Below are positions 10,780 through 22,575 of a stretch of 64,000 nucleotides of DNA, one piece after another (position 1 is the stretch's first letter; each line of letters starts with the position of its first letter). Below the pieces are notes generated by a model. That model was given only the letters and a program-made list of their open reading frames with translations, searched no databases and had not been told where the DNA came from. This stretch comes from Cristatella mucedo (lineage: Eukaryota > Bryozoa > Phylactolaemata > Cristatellidae), in assembly GCA_009760855.2 (NCBI GenBank), contig WPIO01000042.1, forward strand, positions 2,336,001 to 2,400,000, in the 5' to 3' direction. Position numbers and translations under genes: made by a program.

Positions 10780-11379
10780 GTCTGTCGCGAGCGTCGCAGT
10801 TGCCACATCGCACCACTTCTCGCCGCCCTGCACTGGCTCTTAGTCAAGCAGTGCATCAACTTCAAGATTATGTCACCCACTTTTAGGTTCCCTTGATTTT
10901 TGGCTCCTGCAGCCTAGCTATCAGATCTTTTCCCCCCACCAAGCATTGTACCACCCTAATCGTTTACCAAAACGTCGAACGAACCTCAAATCCTTCAGAG
11001 ACCGAGCTGTGTTGGTTCGTAAGTTCCTAAAGCCTGGAGCTCACTTCCGACTGGCGTCGAGATATCCCCTGACTTGACGTCCTTAAAAAAGAAGTTACAA
11101 CGCATCTATTTATCACTGCATTTAGTGCGTCCATGTGATTCTTCCTTCGTGGTTTATGCGTGCTGACACTGTGCATGTTGCCACTAAGCATATTTTTGTG
11201 CTGACCCTGTGCATATAAACTCCAACCACGTCATGCTTGTTGTCATCGAGCATGCTACAGCAAACCATTCGACCTTGCTACCTTTTCAGCAAATTTAAAG
11301 TGCCTAGAAAGAGGTTATGTTCTCCGATGATGCTATACAAACGTACTAGTGTTTTCGTTATTCAATTTATCAGTTGTTG

Positions 11380-11465
11380 CAGTTTATTCCGATGGACTAA
11401 ATAAGGAGTGCGACTGGGTACCGCCAGCATAGAAGTTGTAGCGGATTTCGGGGTTCTTCGGCGAG
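11380..11465 (-). mobile_element. LINE reverse transcriptase relic, minus strand
   Basis: The minus strand reads approximately FYAGGTQSHSLFSPS, a decayed form of the FYADDTQ box; both catalytic Asp codons are lost. It lies back to back with the preceding plus-strand LINE tail. Confidence 0.4.
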
Positions 11466-11577
11466 AAATCGTGTGCTACTCTGAAAAGGCACTCATCACT
11501 TGTCCTAGCATTTAGATCCCTGAGAACTGAATGGCGGATCATTGCAAATCAACTTGGTTAGCGTCGCCCGAGAAGAG

Positions 11578-11579
11578 AG

Positions 11580-11660
<81 letters not shown>
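11578..11660. repeat. (CT)n microsatellite
   Basis: About 80 nt of uninterrupted CT. Confidence 0.95.
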
Positions 11661-11663
<3 letters not shown>

Positions 11664-11789
11664 GCGTAGCCGCGCATCGCTTCGCCTAGTTCGATGGGCA
11701 TTGAACAATAAATATACAACATAACAGGTAGAAATTGGAGCCCACTAGTTATCTCGCACGATCGTGATTCTGTCGCCTGCAGATGCACT

Positions 11790-11856
11790 ACTCGCAGTCC
11801 TGCACTCACTTTTAGGTCCGTTTATTCTTTGGCTCCAGCCTAGCAATCACATCCAC
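11790..11856 (+). mobile_element. Short L2-like LINE fragment
   Basis: CACTCACTTTTAGGTCCGTT then TATTCTTTGGCTCCAGCCTA match 56110-56145 of the LINE. Confidence 0.6.
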
Positions 11857-11960
11857 TCAGGGCCGGCGCTTCCACTAGGCGAGCTAGGCAATCGCCTGGA
11901 CCGCTGGGCTAAGGGGCGAGCTGGTGCGAACTCTTTCCAGCGAAGGTGGGTGCTAGGGGT
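11857..11960 (+). mobile_element. Possible hAT element terminus
   Basis: Begins CAGGGCCGGCGCTTCCACTA, resembling CAGGGCCGGC-type hAT ends. It immediately follows a LINE fragment. The matching opposite end was not found. Confidence 0.3.
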
Positions 11961-12119
11961 TTTGTGGGCAGATCGACAACCTCATTCCTTGAGCGAATTG
12001 GTCTTGGGGGAAATGGCCGCAACAGGCAGTGAAAGAACTGGGCACTGGTGCAGCTTAAGTCGGCAGCGCCCGTATTTGGTCACAGTACTCGAACCTCTGG
12101 TACGGGATACCTAGCAACC

Positions 12120-12854
12120 AAGGAGTGGCTGGAGGGATGTGTAGTTGTCTTTCAGAGCCCTATGCAGTCATGTATCTAGGGTGCTCAAGCCAACCCTCTG
12201 TAGATTTTCTATCACTAACGGCTGCTAGAGAATCCAACCCGGTGCTAGATAGTATATTCATAGCTTCAAAGGCGAGTCAAGTATCATAGGTTTCTGGGTA
12301 CTTTCGTCCTCAAAGGCGAAAGGGAAACCTAGACTCAAAGGCCTCAAGTTGACGGGGTCCTCAAACCTATTAGCCTGCCAGGCTCAAGTCAGGCTAGCTT
12401 CGAAGGTGAAATGAGAGTCAAAGGTCTATAACTGAAGATTATGAAACTCAGGCAACGTGCCCTAAGTAGGGTCCCTCTCAGTCCACGGTCGGTGCACGAA
12501 CCATGAGTCTCGGCCGCTTGCTTTTGCTGATGGCGGCTGCTCGTTCTCGTTCTGCATCCGCACAGTCTAATTATCTCCGCAACAGACCGGCAGGCAGTGG
12601 TCGTCCAGCGTAGCCGGTTCGATCAGGCTGCTGGCCCGGCCGAGGTGAGGAGTGCTGCAGCTAATCGGGCCTGAACTCGGTCTGCGTCTCGTGCTCGGTC
12701 TGCAGCTGATGACTGGACAAAACCAGCAGAGTAGCCTCTCGCTTCTGGCGGGAGGTCGCCAATAATAATAATAATAATAATTGTTGGGAGGCAGTCACTA
12801 TACACCCAATGCTACAGTACAGGAGCCTTATAAAAACTACAAATGTTATTACTT
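12120..12854. other. No gene; TCAAAGG cluster
   Basis: Four TCAAAGG words at 12266, 12310, 12335 and 12418. A short (AAT)n follows at about 12761. Confidence 0.4.
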
Positions 12855-13690
12855 TTTACGGAGCTACGGATAATAAGAAACCGGCAGGGGCTCAAAACCG
12901 CATGAGAGGCCTGAAAAGGACCAAGAGCAGCAAAAGAACAGGGCTCAAATTACCCAAGATACCTAAAGATGCAAAAACCATCTACTAATGTGCCAGACGA
13001 GTCACAGACGAAAAATATTGAAGTTGAAAAACTTCTGAATGAGCAGGACAAAGTAACGACAGTCCCACTTCCAAGTAAAGACAAAAAACCAGACAGAGAT
13101 TAGTGATAATCAAGACTATGCAGTTTAAGTCTTGCCACTCATGCAAGTTGAACTCGAGTTGGATTACTGTGACCCTGACGCATGGCCCTCTGATAACATT
13201 GGAAACACTACTGCACTTCTAATGCAAAAGGGATCGCAGCAGGTTAATCCCCGTGATTTTGAACTTTTTGAATTTTGACTTTGAAGGAGTCTCTTACTCA
13301 TGGAGACAGCAAAGATTTAGATGGAGAGGAAGCTGTAAGCAATTGTCAGAAGGCGATGCCCCGGACTATGAATCTCCATGAAGTCTTGCAGTTTCTCTCG
13401 CAGCATAAATTGATAGAAAGTGTTCCCTAATCTTTCAGTGGCGCACAGAATTCTATTGAACGTTGCCCGTTTCAGTGGCCAGTGGAGAAAGAATTTTCTT
13501 TCGAAATTAAAACCAACAAAAAGTCATCTCAGTTCAACAATGTGCCAAGAAAGAGTGGTTGGCTTGGCAAAAATCTCGATCGAATCAGCTTTAGCTTCTT
13601 CTCGATACGATATTAAACTAATGACCCGCGAGTTTGCCAAGAAAAAGCAAGGAAAGGAAAGCTTAATTGCCTCAATTGTTTAACATTTTA
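12855..13690 (+). mobile_element. Internally deleted hAT-type transposon relic (ZMYM1-like transposase)
   Basis: The left part reads KKPAGAQNRMRGLKRTKSSK, like the KRKPSGAQNRKRK start of hAT/ZMYM1-type transposases. The middle has DPDAWPSDN (DP..WP motif). The right part (13420-13683) reads FPNLSVAHRILLNVARFSGQ, SKLKPTKSHLSSTMCQERVV and GLAKISIE, the C-terminal hAT dimerisation domain. The central catalytic portion is missing and frames shift, so it is non-functional. No terminal repeats were delimited. Confidence 0.7.
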
Positions 13691-13990
13691 TTTATTACTG
13701 CATCCGCACGTGTTGTTTATTAATGTTTGTGAGTCTTTGTGATAATAAGTTGTTTTACACCTTGCAAATTGGGTTTTATTTCATGACGGTCGACTGGGAA
13801 CGGACGGCATGAGTGGTAGGAGAAAGATATCCGATATCATATCATAGATATCCTAGCCATAGATATCATACCCAAATGAGCCATATATAAGCAAGAAATC
13901 ATATCCAAAGGCGAATAATAACCCTCTGATGTAAATTAAGAATAACAGATAACCTTATCACTGGAGATGCAATGAGGGTTAGAACCAGGA

Positions 13991-14165
13991 ACCGTGATGA
14001 CATACCAGGTAAGGCGGTTGCTTATCACGACCTCGGTCCCGAGGTCGTGGGTTCGAATCCTGAGGTGAGCGATTCTTTATCGCCGCTGCAAGCCGCGGTG
14101 GTGATAGCCGTAAAGGCTCTTCTGTCGCCATGCAAAAGGTTAAGTCAGCTAGTATTTATTTTTAT
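13991..14165 (+). mobile_element. SINE family A, near full length
   Basis: Head CCGTGATGACATACCAGGTA; palindromic ACGACCTCGG-TC-CCGAGGTCGT (14027-14048); B box GGTTCGAATCC at 14050; body with GATAGCCGTAAAGGCTCTTC; end GTCAGCTAGTATTTATTTTT. Among the best-preserved copies. Confidence 0.8.
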
Positions 14166-14189
14166 TTTTATTATAGGAGGAACATGAGT

Positions 14190-16093
14190 GCCATGTATCG
14201 AGAGATAGCTTGCTTATAATACTAACTTTAGGGGTTAGTATTTAGAGAGTCCCTCTATCTTTCGAGTAGTGTATCACAATTTACTTGTGTAAAGTGGATT
14301 CTATGTCCACCTGAACATACTCTTAGCTCTTACAAGGCATTCATAATTTATTCTAAGGGAAGGAGAATCGATAAGTAGGAGAGGACTGTCAGGAGGAATT
14401 CTTTTCAAGTGAGATTCGTAAGTTGGTCATATCGGAGGCGAGGAAATGACCCTCGTAATCATAAAAAAGTTAGTGCAACAAGCTCTACTTTCACAGTACA
14501 TATGAAAGGGGACTTTTATACCCAAAATCTAGCCAGCCCCCCCCCCCCCAGAAAGAGGGCTCCAGTAAGCATTCTTATGAAGATAATATTAGCATACTCT
14601 ACTATAAACAAAAAGGCAAAGCCTTACCGCCCCATGAGCTCAACGTTGAACCCAGAGACAAGCTCTGACTCTCCCTCAGCAAAGTTAAAGGGAGCTCGGT
14701 CAGTTTCTGCAAAGGAAAAAGGAAATCACATTACAGCTAAAGGTATTACTTTCCTTGTTCCTATTACCTTTAGCTATAATGTGAGCAAGAGCAAGGTCTC
14801 TCTTAAGGAACAAGGAAAAGTCAAGAGAGACATTGCCTCGTGCACCAAAGTGACTTGCACCGGCCCTGCCAGAGATCGCCGCGCTCTCATTCAAATCAAA
14901 CCCGGTAAAGGGTAAAGGTAGCTCATCTTCTGTCCTGCCGCGTCGCGTAGAGTCGCCACTGCCTTTTGCTGGTAACTGTGGACAGTTTGTTTGATAGGCA
15001 TTGCTTTTGCATAAGGCTTTTTGCACCGTCATCGTCTTTTGTGTTTGTCTCGCCTCGTTTTTGTCACCTTCAGCATTCTGTTGCTGGATTTAGAGGTAAA
15101 AAAAAAAGAATCGTCATTACCATACCGAATAGCAATGTACGCAATGTCGAATAAGTTATTGCCCCGCCGGCATCTCGTGAAGCAGCGAAATTCCGAAAGT
15201 AAAATGCAGATGCCCGACGTACACGCGCCGGTTAAGCTAGCACGTACAGGGTCCGCGTAATGAGCCTGCGGCCCATTCCATCTCTAGCATCGATTTACTT
15301 TCAGCAGGCACGTGATTAGGAAGCGGCAGTGAGCTTGCAAACGGGCGACGTTAACGGACGAACGGCGGCTGCAGGACTGGCCGCGAGCCGCGGCGACTGC
15401 GCCGAGCGACAGAACGGAATCGCTACGATCGGTCGGCCGCAAGCCGCCGCGCTAATCGAAAATTAAGGCCGACATTAGCGCCGACATCGCGAACGGTACG
15501 GTAACTATGGCGTGGTTAGGATGGGGACTGCCGGTCGCGCTGAGCTGCCACGTCGGCGCCACGTTTGCTGCTCGGGTAGCACGCCGGCGCATCTCAATCG
15601 GCCGACGTGCAACGCAGCTGCTTTCAAGAGCATTTTGATGACGTCCCGCTTTTAGCGAAGCTTAGAAATCCCCGCCGCGACGACTTGGCTTGAAAAAAAT
15701 GAAAACGCTTAAACGCAAAACGCGCAGCGACAGTGCAAGATGAAGGCAAGATTCCTAGCGCCAATGCCCGGTTTAGCGCTCGTGCACCCGCCGTTTTTCT
15801 CTTTTTTTCCGGCCAGCCTTGGCGACATTGACGCCTGATCGAACCGGCAGCAGCCGAGCGACGGACTGCGTCGGTCGTTTGTCGTGCGCCGCCACGCTCT
15901 CTTCGCCAGGGCAACCCGGCGGAGGATAAGATCTCTCAGCATAGGCCTTGCGAAGGGGTCTCCTCGATTGCCAATCGTCCTCTCCGACGGTGGGCAGGTT
16001 CAGGCTACTCTCGTTGAACCTGCCTCTAGCCTCTTTGTTTGTTTGTTTGTTTGTGAATATCTCCGTCCCTGGCTTAACAACGACTAAGCGGGT
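14190..16093. other. No recognised gene; open frame with two hairpins, then GC-rich stretch
   Basis: A 168-codon open frame at 14409-14915 (+) has no recognisable domain. It spans inverted repeats at 14727-14783 (19-nt arms, one mismatch) and 14796-14831 (9-nt arms). From about 15300 to 15900 the sequence is CpG-richer. A (GTTT)n tract lies near 16035. Confidence 0.35.
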
Positions 16094-16413
16094 GTTATGC
16101 AGGAGAGTTTATTAAAGTGTGCTCAAAGCCTGAGCGACTTTCGGTACGTATTCCGTCGCCGACAGACTTCGTCTCACGGGAAAATGAGAAAGTGAGAAGC
16201 ATAGCTGAGTCAGGAGGACGTCGAGAAAGTGACGTAGCATGAAAGTAGCATCTCACGGCCGCTATAAAAGGCCTGCCAAGGACGGCAACAAGAGAGCAGA
16301 CTAGGAAGTGTAGAGACAAAGTTTTTGTCTCCATGGGTCTTTATTTTACCCGCAGTTTGCGATTTTGAGGAGCGATCTACAGAATCCTCATTCTTTCTCA
16401 AGTTCTTGTTATC
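16094..16413 (+). mobile_element. Putative solo LTR
   Basis: Starts TGTTATGCAGGAGAG, has a TATA-like GCTATAAAAGG at 16260-16270 and a transcription-like downstream region, and may end TTGTTATCA. The first 85 bp recur inverted at 47758-47847. No clear target duplication. Confidence 0.35.
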
Positions 16414-17465
16414 AGCATGTTGATATCACTCATTTTTCTCCGACTTTTGTGGGCGCCACGTAAATGCGTAAATCGTCGAGACTATATCATTTACAACATA
16501 CTCTTATTATATTTATTTATTTACTATATATATTTACTATGTATAGATATTTATATCATTATGTATTTCAAATGTATATCCTTTCCGCCCGCGCTTGCCC
16601 GAGGCAGAGTGGGCGTGGCAAGCGCTTTCGGAAATGACCTGCAGCACGTCGCGATCATCTCCAATGTACGTCAACCCAAGACTTGGCTCTATTTCAGATT
16701 TTTCTAAATATATCATTTCTATTCAGAAATCGTCTAATCTTAGCTCCAGATGACGTTGACACTCCTTTTTAACAACAAACCTAACATCCTGTGCTCCGAC
16801 TTTCGTACCTTGGCTTATTCATTCCTTATCTCTCGTGCAGGCACACGTTCATGCACTTATACGCAACAAAAGACAAACCCTCGAATAATATTTCCCCACG
16901 ACTTTACGCTGTTAACTACCCATTGAAAAAATCTACACGTCAGTCCGCAGGCGTTTCTCATTCCCTTGCCTATAAGTGTCTCCTTCGGTACTAAAACTCA
17001 CCTGCCTATCGCGAAACTTTAACCCCTTGACATCGACGTTGTTCACAAAACAGGGTAACTTGCTCACTCTTCTGATCTATCTTCCATCCGTCCTTATCAA
17101 CCGCTAGGGAGATACAACACGACGCTAGCTAGCAATTTTTGTTCAGCATGATTTGCTCCACTCATTTAGCGAAATGTATGCTCTCGTCTACATGCCCTGT
17201 GGTTTATTGCTGACATTTAAGCTAGCTAGGACTACTAAATACAATCTTGAAAAAGCGGAATAATACCAGGTCTGACAGTTTATCAACTGGGTACACGAGG
17301 AAATACTTATTCATCCTAACTAAGGCCAAGCCTAGTTTCTATAGTAACATGGTGGAATCACGGATCTTCAACAACACCGTAGCTGACACATCGCCTCGTT
17401 TCTTTCTGAGAGTCAGTGGCTACCCTATCAAGCATCGAATCCGATTTCGAAATGCTCAGTCTGGC
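16414..17465. other. No supported feature
   Basis: AT-rich (TATTTA near 16500), then ordinary sequence. Nothing coding or repeat-like recognised. Confidence 0.35.
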
Positions 17466-17715
17466 CTACAGTAATAATAAAAATAATACATTTTATATAG
17501 CGCCCTCACAGAACTTAATCTCTTTCTAGGCACTTCGCATTTGCTGCAAAAGAAGCATGATTGAATGGTATGTGGTAGCATGCTCAATAACAAGAATAAC
17601 ACGGTTAGGGGTGACATGCACAGAGTCATCGTGCAAGTATGCTTAGTGGCAGCGTGCACAGTGTCAGTACGCATAAGCACATGAAAGACGAATATTAAGT
17701 CCTCTGATGGTGCCA
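17466..17715 (-). mobile_element. L2-like LINE 3' UTR, minus strand
   Basis: ATAATAAAAATAATAC then ATATAGCGCCCTCACAGAAC, TTAATCTCTTTCTAGGCACT and GTTAGGGGTGACATGCACAG are the reverse of the 3' UTR. Confidence 0.8.
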
Positions 17716-18376
17716 TACAAATTAGTCAAACATATCACTATATTAATTATCTTCATTTATTCAGGTAGGGCCACGAAACAGTAGCAGGCCTCAAACTACT
17801 CGAATAATAGGCCCCAATTGTCTGCGAATCAACATTGAATATAACGGCTTATCTCGGCTTTTTGTGAACAACGAATACCTGAAGATAGAACGTACTGCTT
17901 TTTCAACAAGCTGGGGCGCCACGTCACACCTCATGCAAATCTCTGACACGGGTTCAAGCATTGTTTAAGGTGAAATAAACTGTTAGAAATGGGCTTTGGC
18001 CACCACCCCCACCCCGACTTTTGGTCGTCCAATAACTCCTCCCCCTACGACGTTTATGTCGCAAGCGATTTTTACCTCAGGGGTAGCCTGATGCCAGAAG
18101 TCTCTACCAATAACCGCATACCCGGATGAACTCGACCAAAATATAGCAAATATCCGCGGCATCCTTCACTCTGATCGCAAGCACCAGCCTTGACCTGACC
18201 GACCTCGCTCCGCCCCGGAGTTCTCTCGCAGCACTCGCCCCTAAGCACCTTGTCATCTTCCAGTCCCTCTCATTAAATTAAAGGCTCCTCTTGATCGAGC
18301 CTTCAGCTCGTATGTTTTGGCTTTGTGTATTCGTTGATGGCTAACACACGGTCAGGTTATGACTTTATTCCGTCAA

Positions 18377-18452
<76 letters not shown>

Positions 18453-20164
18453 GGTCCGATCAGGCTTAACGGCAGGCCGAGAAGGATGCGTCCGCTTTGC
18501 TAAAGCGGCCGGTGGGAAGTGTCCTTTGTCTGCCACAACAAGATGGATGTGGGCTCAGCATCACCAACCTTGAGAGGGATTGGCCTCGCAGCTGGCAAGC
18601 GATTGGCTAGCCTGCGGTCGATACCCGTGCACCCAAAGTCTGGAACTCTCCTTGGGTGCGGTCGCTACCTGCAAGGCCTTGCATCTTTAAGTCTTCAAGT
18701 CTCTGCTAAAGGTAAATCTGCCCTGGTCAGTTTTCCCCTGCCCAAGTGAGCTTATCTTTTTTTTGCTGTGTGCTTTGTGTGCGTACCTGTGCATGATATT
18801 CAGTGCGTATTACTTGTCATAGATCTTTCTAGCTGGTGGCCGTGAGTGTCGTCGTGTTTTATTTATCATGCTGGTGTGAGCACACTACTTGCTGGCTTTT
18901 GCCTGATGCTTTCTGGCTTGGCCTGATACCGATCACCTCACTAGCCTACTGTGCACTTCATCTTTATTATTCAGCTCTACCTTAATGCCCACTTTCAAGA
19001 TTGCGACTGTTTACCGATTTACAATTTTCTTTTCGCAGCCTAAGTGAACTACATACTAGCTCTCAAGACCCACTGGCTGTTGTCCTTATTCTGAAAGCAA
19101 CCGCGAGACGACTTGGGTAGACTTCTCGAAGTCTTCTCCGCCATCACGAAGCGCTGGTATACGACCTGTAGCCATATAGTGAATCGCACATCGGTGCGAA
19201 CATGGATCTGAGTTAGTCATCTGACAACAATTGCAATCCACAATTCGTAGCACCGCCACCGACGCCATCGCTAGCACGATGGTGGATTATTAAAGCGGCC
19301 TGACGAGGATCAGTCGAGCAGCAGTCAAACAGAGTGTAACGATTAATCTACCAGTTTTCTCGTCATTGCAGCAAGTTTCAGTCACAGACTCATAGCGGCA
19401 TTAGCCGGCACGGTAAGAACGAGCACTTAGTTGATCACACCTTTAGTCGAGGCAAAGGCACCAGACATCTGCACATTATCTGCAGCCATTTCTATGCTTT
19501 CGTGTAAAAATCATCAACTCCGGCTTCCCAAGCCGTATTTCCGGTTTCTCGTTTTCCCAATACGAATCTTAACGACGGCCGGTACGTGTGCTACAGATGA
19601 TCACCTTTTCGCCCTTGTCGAATCTCCTTGATTGAGCCCAGATTGAGGTCGTGTAACAGGTGCTAGTCCTTGTAGATGCTCGACAGATACTCGCGAAGCA
19701 AAAGGCTTCGAAGCTCAGCCAACGAGTCGCAGACATTACACCGATACACGCAGCCATAAGGACGGTAGCAAGGCACGGCAGAAATCAAGAGCCACGTACA
19801 CGTAGCGTAATAAAGGGAAGCTACTTTCCTGAGTGTCCTGAATGCAGAGCGGTACATTACAAAGCCGCAGAAGGAGGACTATATGTGCACAGCACAAGCA
19901 CCGCAGCTGATTAACCGTCACTTTGAATCGCTTCGTACTTGGTCAAAACATTAGCATACGACACATCCGACTCCTAATAACTGTAATCCAGGAACCGCTA
20001 ATAATCTCTAGCGTTGTCCTAATCCGATCTATCTAGCATGCCGCCGTGTCAATAGCTACCATAATAATGTCAATATATGTACCCTTGGCTACATGAGTTG
20101 GCCCTGTACCATTTAAAGAGGCTGGCTTCTCTGATTACTTGGTGGTAAGATGTCAACGACGTCT
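17716..20164. other. No supported gene
   Basis: Contains a (GA)n tract at 18380 and otherwise mixed sequence with short frames only. Confidence 0.35.
18380..18448. repeat. (GA)n microsatellite
   Basis: About 68 nt pure. Confidence 0.95.
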
Positions 20165-20490
20165 GTCACAACATCCCCTGACTTGACCACATTTAAAAAG
20201 AAATTAAAAACGCACCTATTTAGGACAGCATTTAGTGGGTCCCTGTGACTCGTCCTTTATGTGCTTATGAGTGCTGAAACTGTGCATGCTGCCACTAACC
20301 AAACTTGCATGCTGACCCTGTGTAGCACGTCACCCCTAACCGTGTTATTCTTGTTGTTTATTGAGCATGCTACTACTAGCCTTTCAATCATGCTTCCTTT
20401 GCAGCATATGTAAAACGCCTAGAAAGAGATTGAGTGCCCGGAGGACGCTTTATCAAGTGTGTTATTATTATTACTATTATTATTATAATA
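20165..20490 (+). mobile_element. L2-like LINE 3' end
   Basis: Starts near ACATCCCCTGACTTGACCAC and includes GCATTTAGTGGGTCCCTGTG, TGTTTATTGAGCATGCTAC, the CGCCTAGAAAGAGATTGAG tail and (TTA)n. Confidence 0.85.
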
Positions 20491-21599
20491 ATAGACCAGG
20501 AGAACTTGAACGATTCCCGCCCAGTCTTCCTTCCGACATTTCTCTCAGTCAATTGAGTGACTTCAGATCAGCTAAACTCTCCTGTAAAGCATCCGAGCGA
20601 GTTGCAGACAGTGAGACATTGATTGAGAGTCAATCACTCGACAAAGTTAGCACTGCAGCTCAGGTGTAGCCAACTTCATGAGAATGTCGGCTGAAGCAGT
20701 CCCGCGCCCCCCCCCTAATTGTTCTATTGGATCTGTCGGCGACCACCGACGCCATCGATCAGCAAGTCCTTCGTGAGTGCCTATCACTTCGCCTGTGCGT
20801 CGCTGGCATATTGTCGTGCAGTGATTAAGGTTCAATCTAGGCGAAAAATTTCGGCGGCAGCGCTGGCGGTGGCCGCGGCGGCGAGGGAAAGCGGTGCTGT
20901 CTCGTTGAGCTAAGTAGCGGCGGCTTCGCTTTGGCGGTGCAAGATAGGAAGACGGCGGCGGCGGACGATGCGCAGTCGAGTGGGTGGCGCCTGCGTGCAT
21001 CCCGCGTCCTTCCGCTTCCTTTGCTTCATTTGCTTCCTTTCTGGCATGTGCACACTGCCTAAAGAGATGTACGGTAAGCTCTCTCAGGAAGCTTGGCAAA
21101 ATATCATTATAATAATTGCCATTATTGATCTCGTCGGTCCATCGGTCCATTGCGGTAATTGCCAATATATAACAGATAGATAAATAGATTGACATAATAG
21201 ATTGCCAATAAATAGATTGGCAATCGGCGGCTGCTGTATCCTATAGACTTGGAGGTTTTTCGATGATTGCTCATTTTTTGAAGCTCTCTATCCGCGAATC
21301 TGTTGGAGCTGGACCTAGTTTATAGCATCCCTGCCTTGGGTGCCCGATGAAGCCGGGGTTTACTTTCGCAGCTGGCTTGCACGAAAGATTAAGCTGAAAG
21401 CGACGGCAATTTCCTTGATGCGGGGCTGCATTTCTATAAGCGGAAGTAAACCTATGTTTCACAATATCAAAGCCAACTACCCAGCCAGCTGCCATGACTT
21501 CGCTAACGGTTGTAATGGAAATCCCTGAATTCACAGAAGCCAATGAACCTTTACCATTTTTGCATAGGTGAAACTGGAAGCAATGCAGTTTAATGCTCA
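20491..21599. other. No supported gene
   Basis: A GC-rich block at 20840-20970 with GGCGGCGGC words and an AT-rich stretch at 21100-21230 with repeated ATAGATTG. No domains seen. Confidence 0.35.
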
Positions 21600-21765
21600 G
21601 GCCGCGAAAGTCCCGGAGTTAGGTGCTCAATCTTCGCGACCGAAGTCGTGGGTTCAAATCCTGCAGTTGGGCGATTCCTTATTGTCAACTGCAAGCGACG
21701 GCGATAGCCAATAAAGCTCTTCTGTCGCTATACAAACGAGGCTGCTTTATCAGCTGAGATTTTAT
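21600..21765 (+). mobile_element. SINE family A copy
   Basis: It has CGACCGAAGTCGTGGGTTCA, a B box with one change (GGTTCAAATCC), then GGGCGATTCCTTATTGTCAA and GAGGCTGCTTTATCAGCTGA. The anticodon region retains the GACCGAAGTC palindrome. Confidence 0.72.
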
Positions 21766-22260
21766 ATTTAACAGCACGTACGCGACAACACGCAGAGCCC
21801 CCAAGCAGGCTCACAGAGACGTGTATTCCGACGGGTGCCTACCGCGCTGCTGAACGCAGCCGTCCTCCCCTCGTCCGCCGGCATACGAACGGCCCCGCCT
21901 CTGCAGGCCGTGACTCACCCTCATAAACCACTTCCTTATAAACCGGCATGGCCCATAAACCTGCGGCAGCGTCATAAACTCCGCCGGGTCATGCACTGGC
22001 CGCCGCGGAAATAACAAGACCGTAAAGAGGCCGTAATGCGAATAGCAAGGCATAAACGCCGCTGGAGCATAAACGCCGCTTGGCCATAAACTGGCCGCTG
22101 CAGGAACAACAAGGCCATAAACGCTACCGGCCCGTATGCTGATAGCAAGGCAATAAATCAGCCTCAAGCTCATTAGCATATGAGACCTCGATGCCTGTTG
22201 GCTCAATTCCCTGAGTCGTAGTATAAGTAGTCATAGTATAGTCATGGACGACAACGCTGC

Positions 22261-22307
22261 GCCATCTTGACGCGTGACGGAAGTGCACCATCTTGCCCCG
22301 TGACGGA
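22261..22307. promoter_or_regulatory. Tandem CCATCTTG + GTGACGG site pair
   Basis: CCATCTTG at 22262 and 22288, GTGACGG at 22274 and 22300: two 26-bp units. CCATCTTG resembles the YY1 core and TGACG the CRE half-site. Regulatory role is inferred only. Confidence 0.4.
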
Positions 22308-22441
22308 CGGACTTTCTCGCTTTAATTAGTACAGATATCCGTTAGATGAGCAAGAGCCGTTCGTAGCATGACTGGGACAAACGACAGTAGCCTCGTCCCC
22401 GTCACCCCTGAGTCGCTGAGACGTAAAATATAACTAATGAA

Positions 22442-22575
22442 CGTAATTCAGCCGTATAGCGCTCTAAGAGAACTTAATCTCTATTCAGGCGCTTCACATA
22501 TGCCGCGGGCTCGAGCCCGCGACCTCGGCCATCAAATCCACCTTGACCTTGGTTGGGGCGAGCACCTTGACCGCG
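22442..22575 (-). mobile_element. SINE family B, minus strand
   Basis: Reverse-complement head with GAGGTCGCGGGCTCGAGCCC and tail GAATAGAGATTAAGTTCTCT, AGAGCGCTATACGG. It falls inside a segment whose flanks on both sides carry CATAAAC words. Confidence 0.68.

Larger units (their letters stand above)
10112..11352 (+). mobile_element. L2-like LINE copy, frame-broken, interrupted by tRNA-Glu/SINE unit
   Basis: It begins around AACTTACTAGTTATGGG, which matches 55668 onward (TTACTAGTTATGGGAAAA). It runs with many substitutions to GGCAGCTAGCTT (about 10466) and resumes at TGTCTGTCGCGAGCG (about 10780). It then continues through the 3' UTR to the tail GCCTAGAAAGAGGTTATGTT near 11330. The gap corresponds exactly to the tRNA-Glu plus SINE-A unit. 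Confidence 0.8.
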
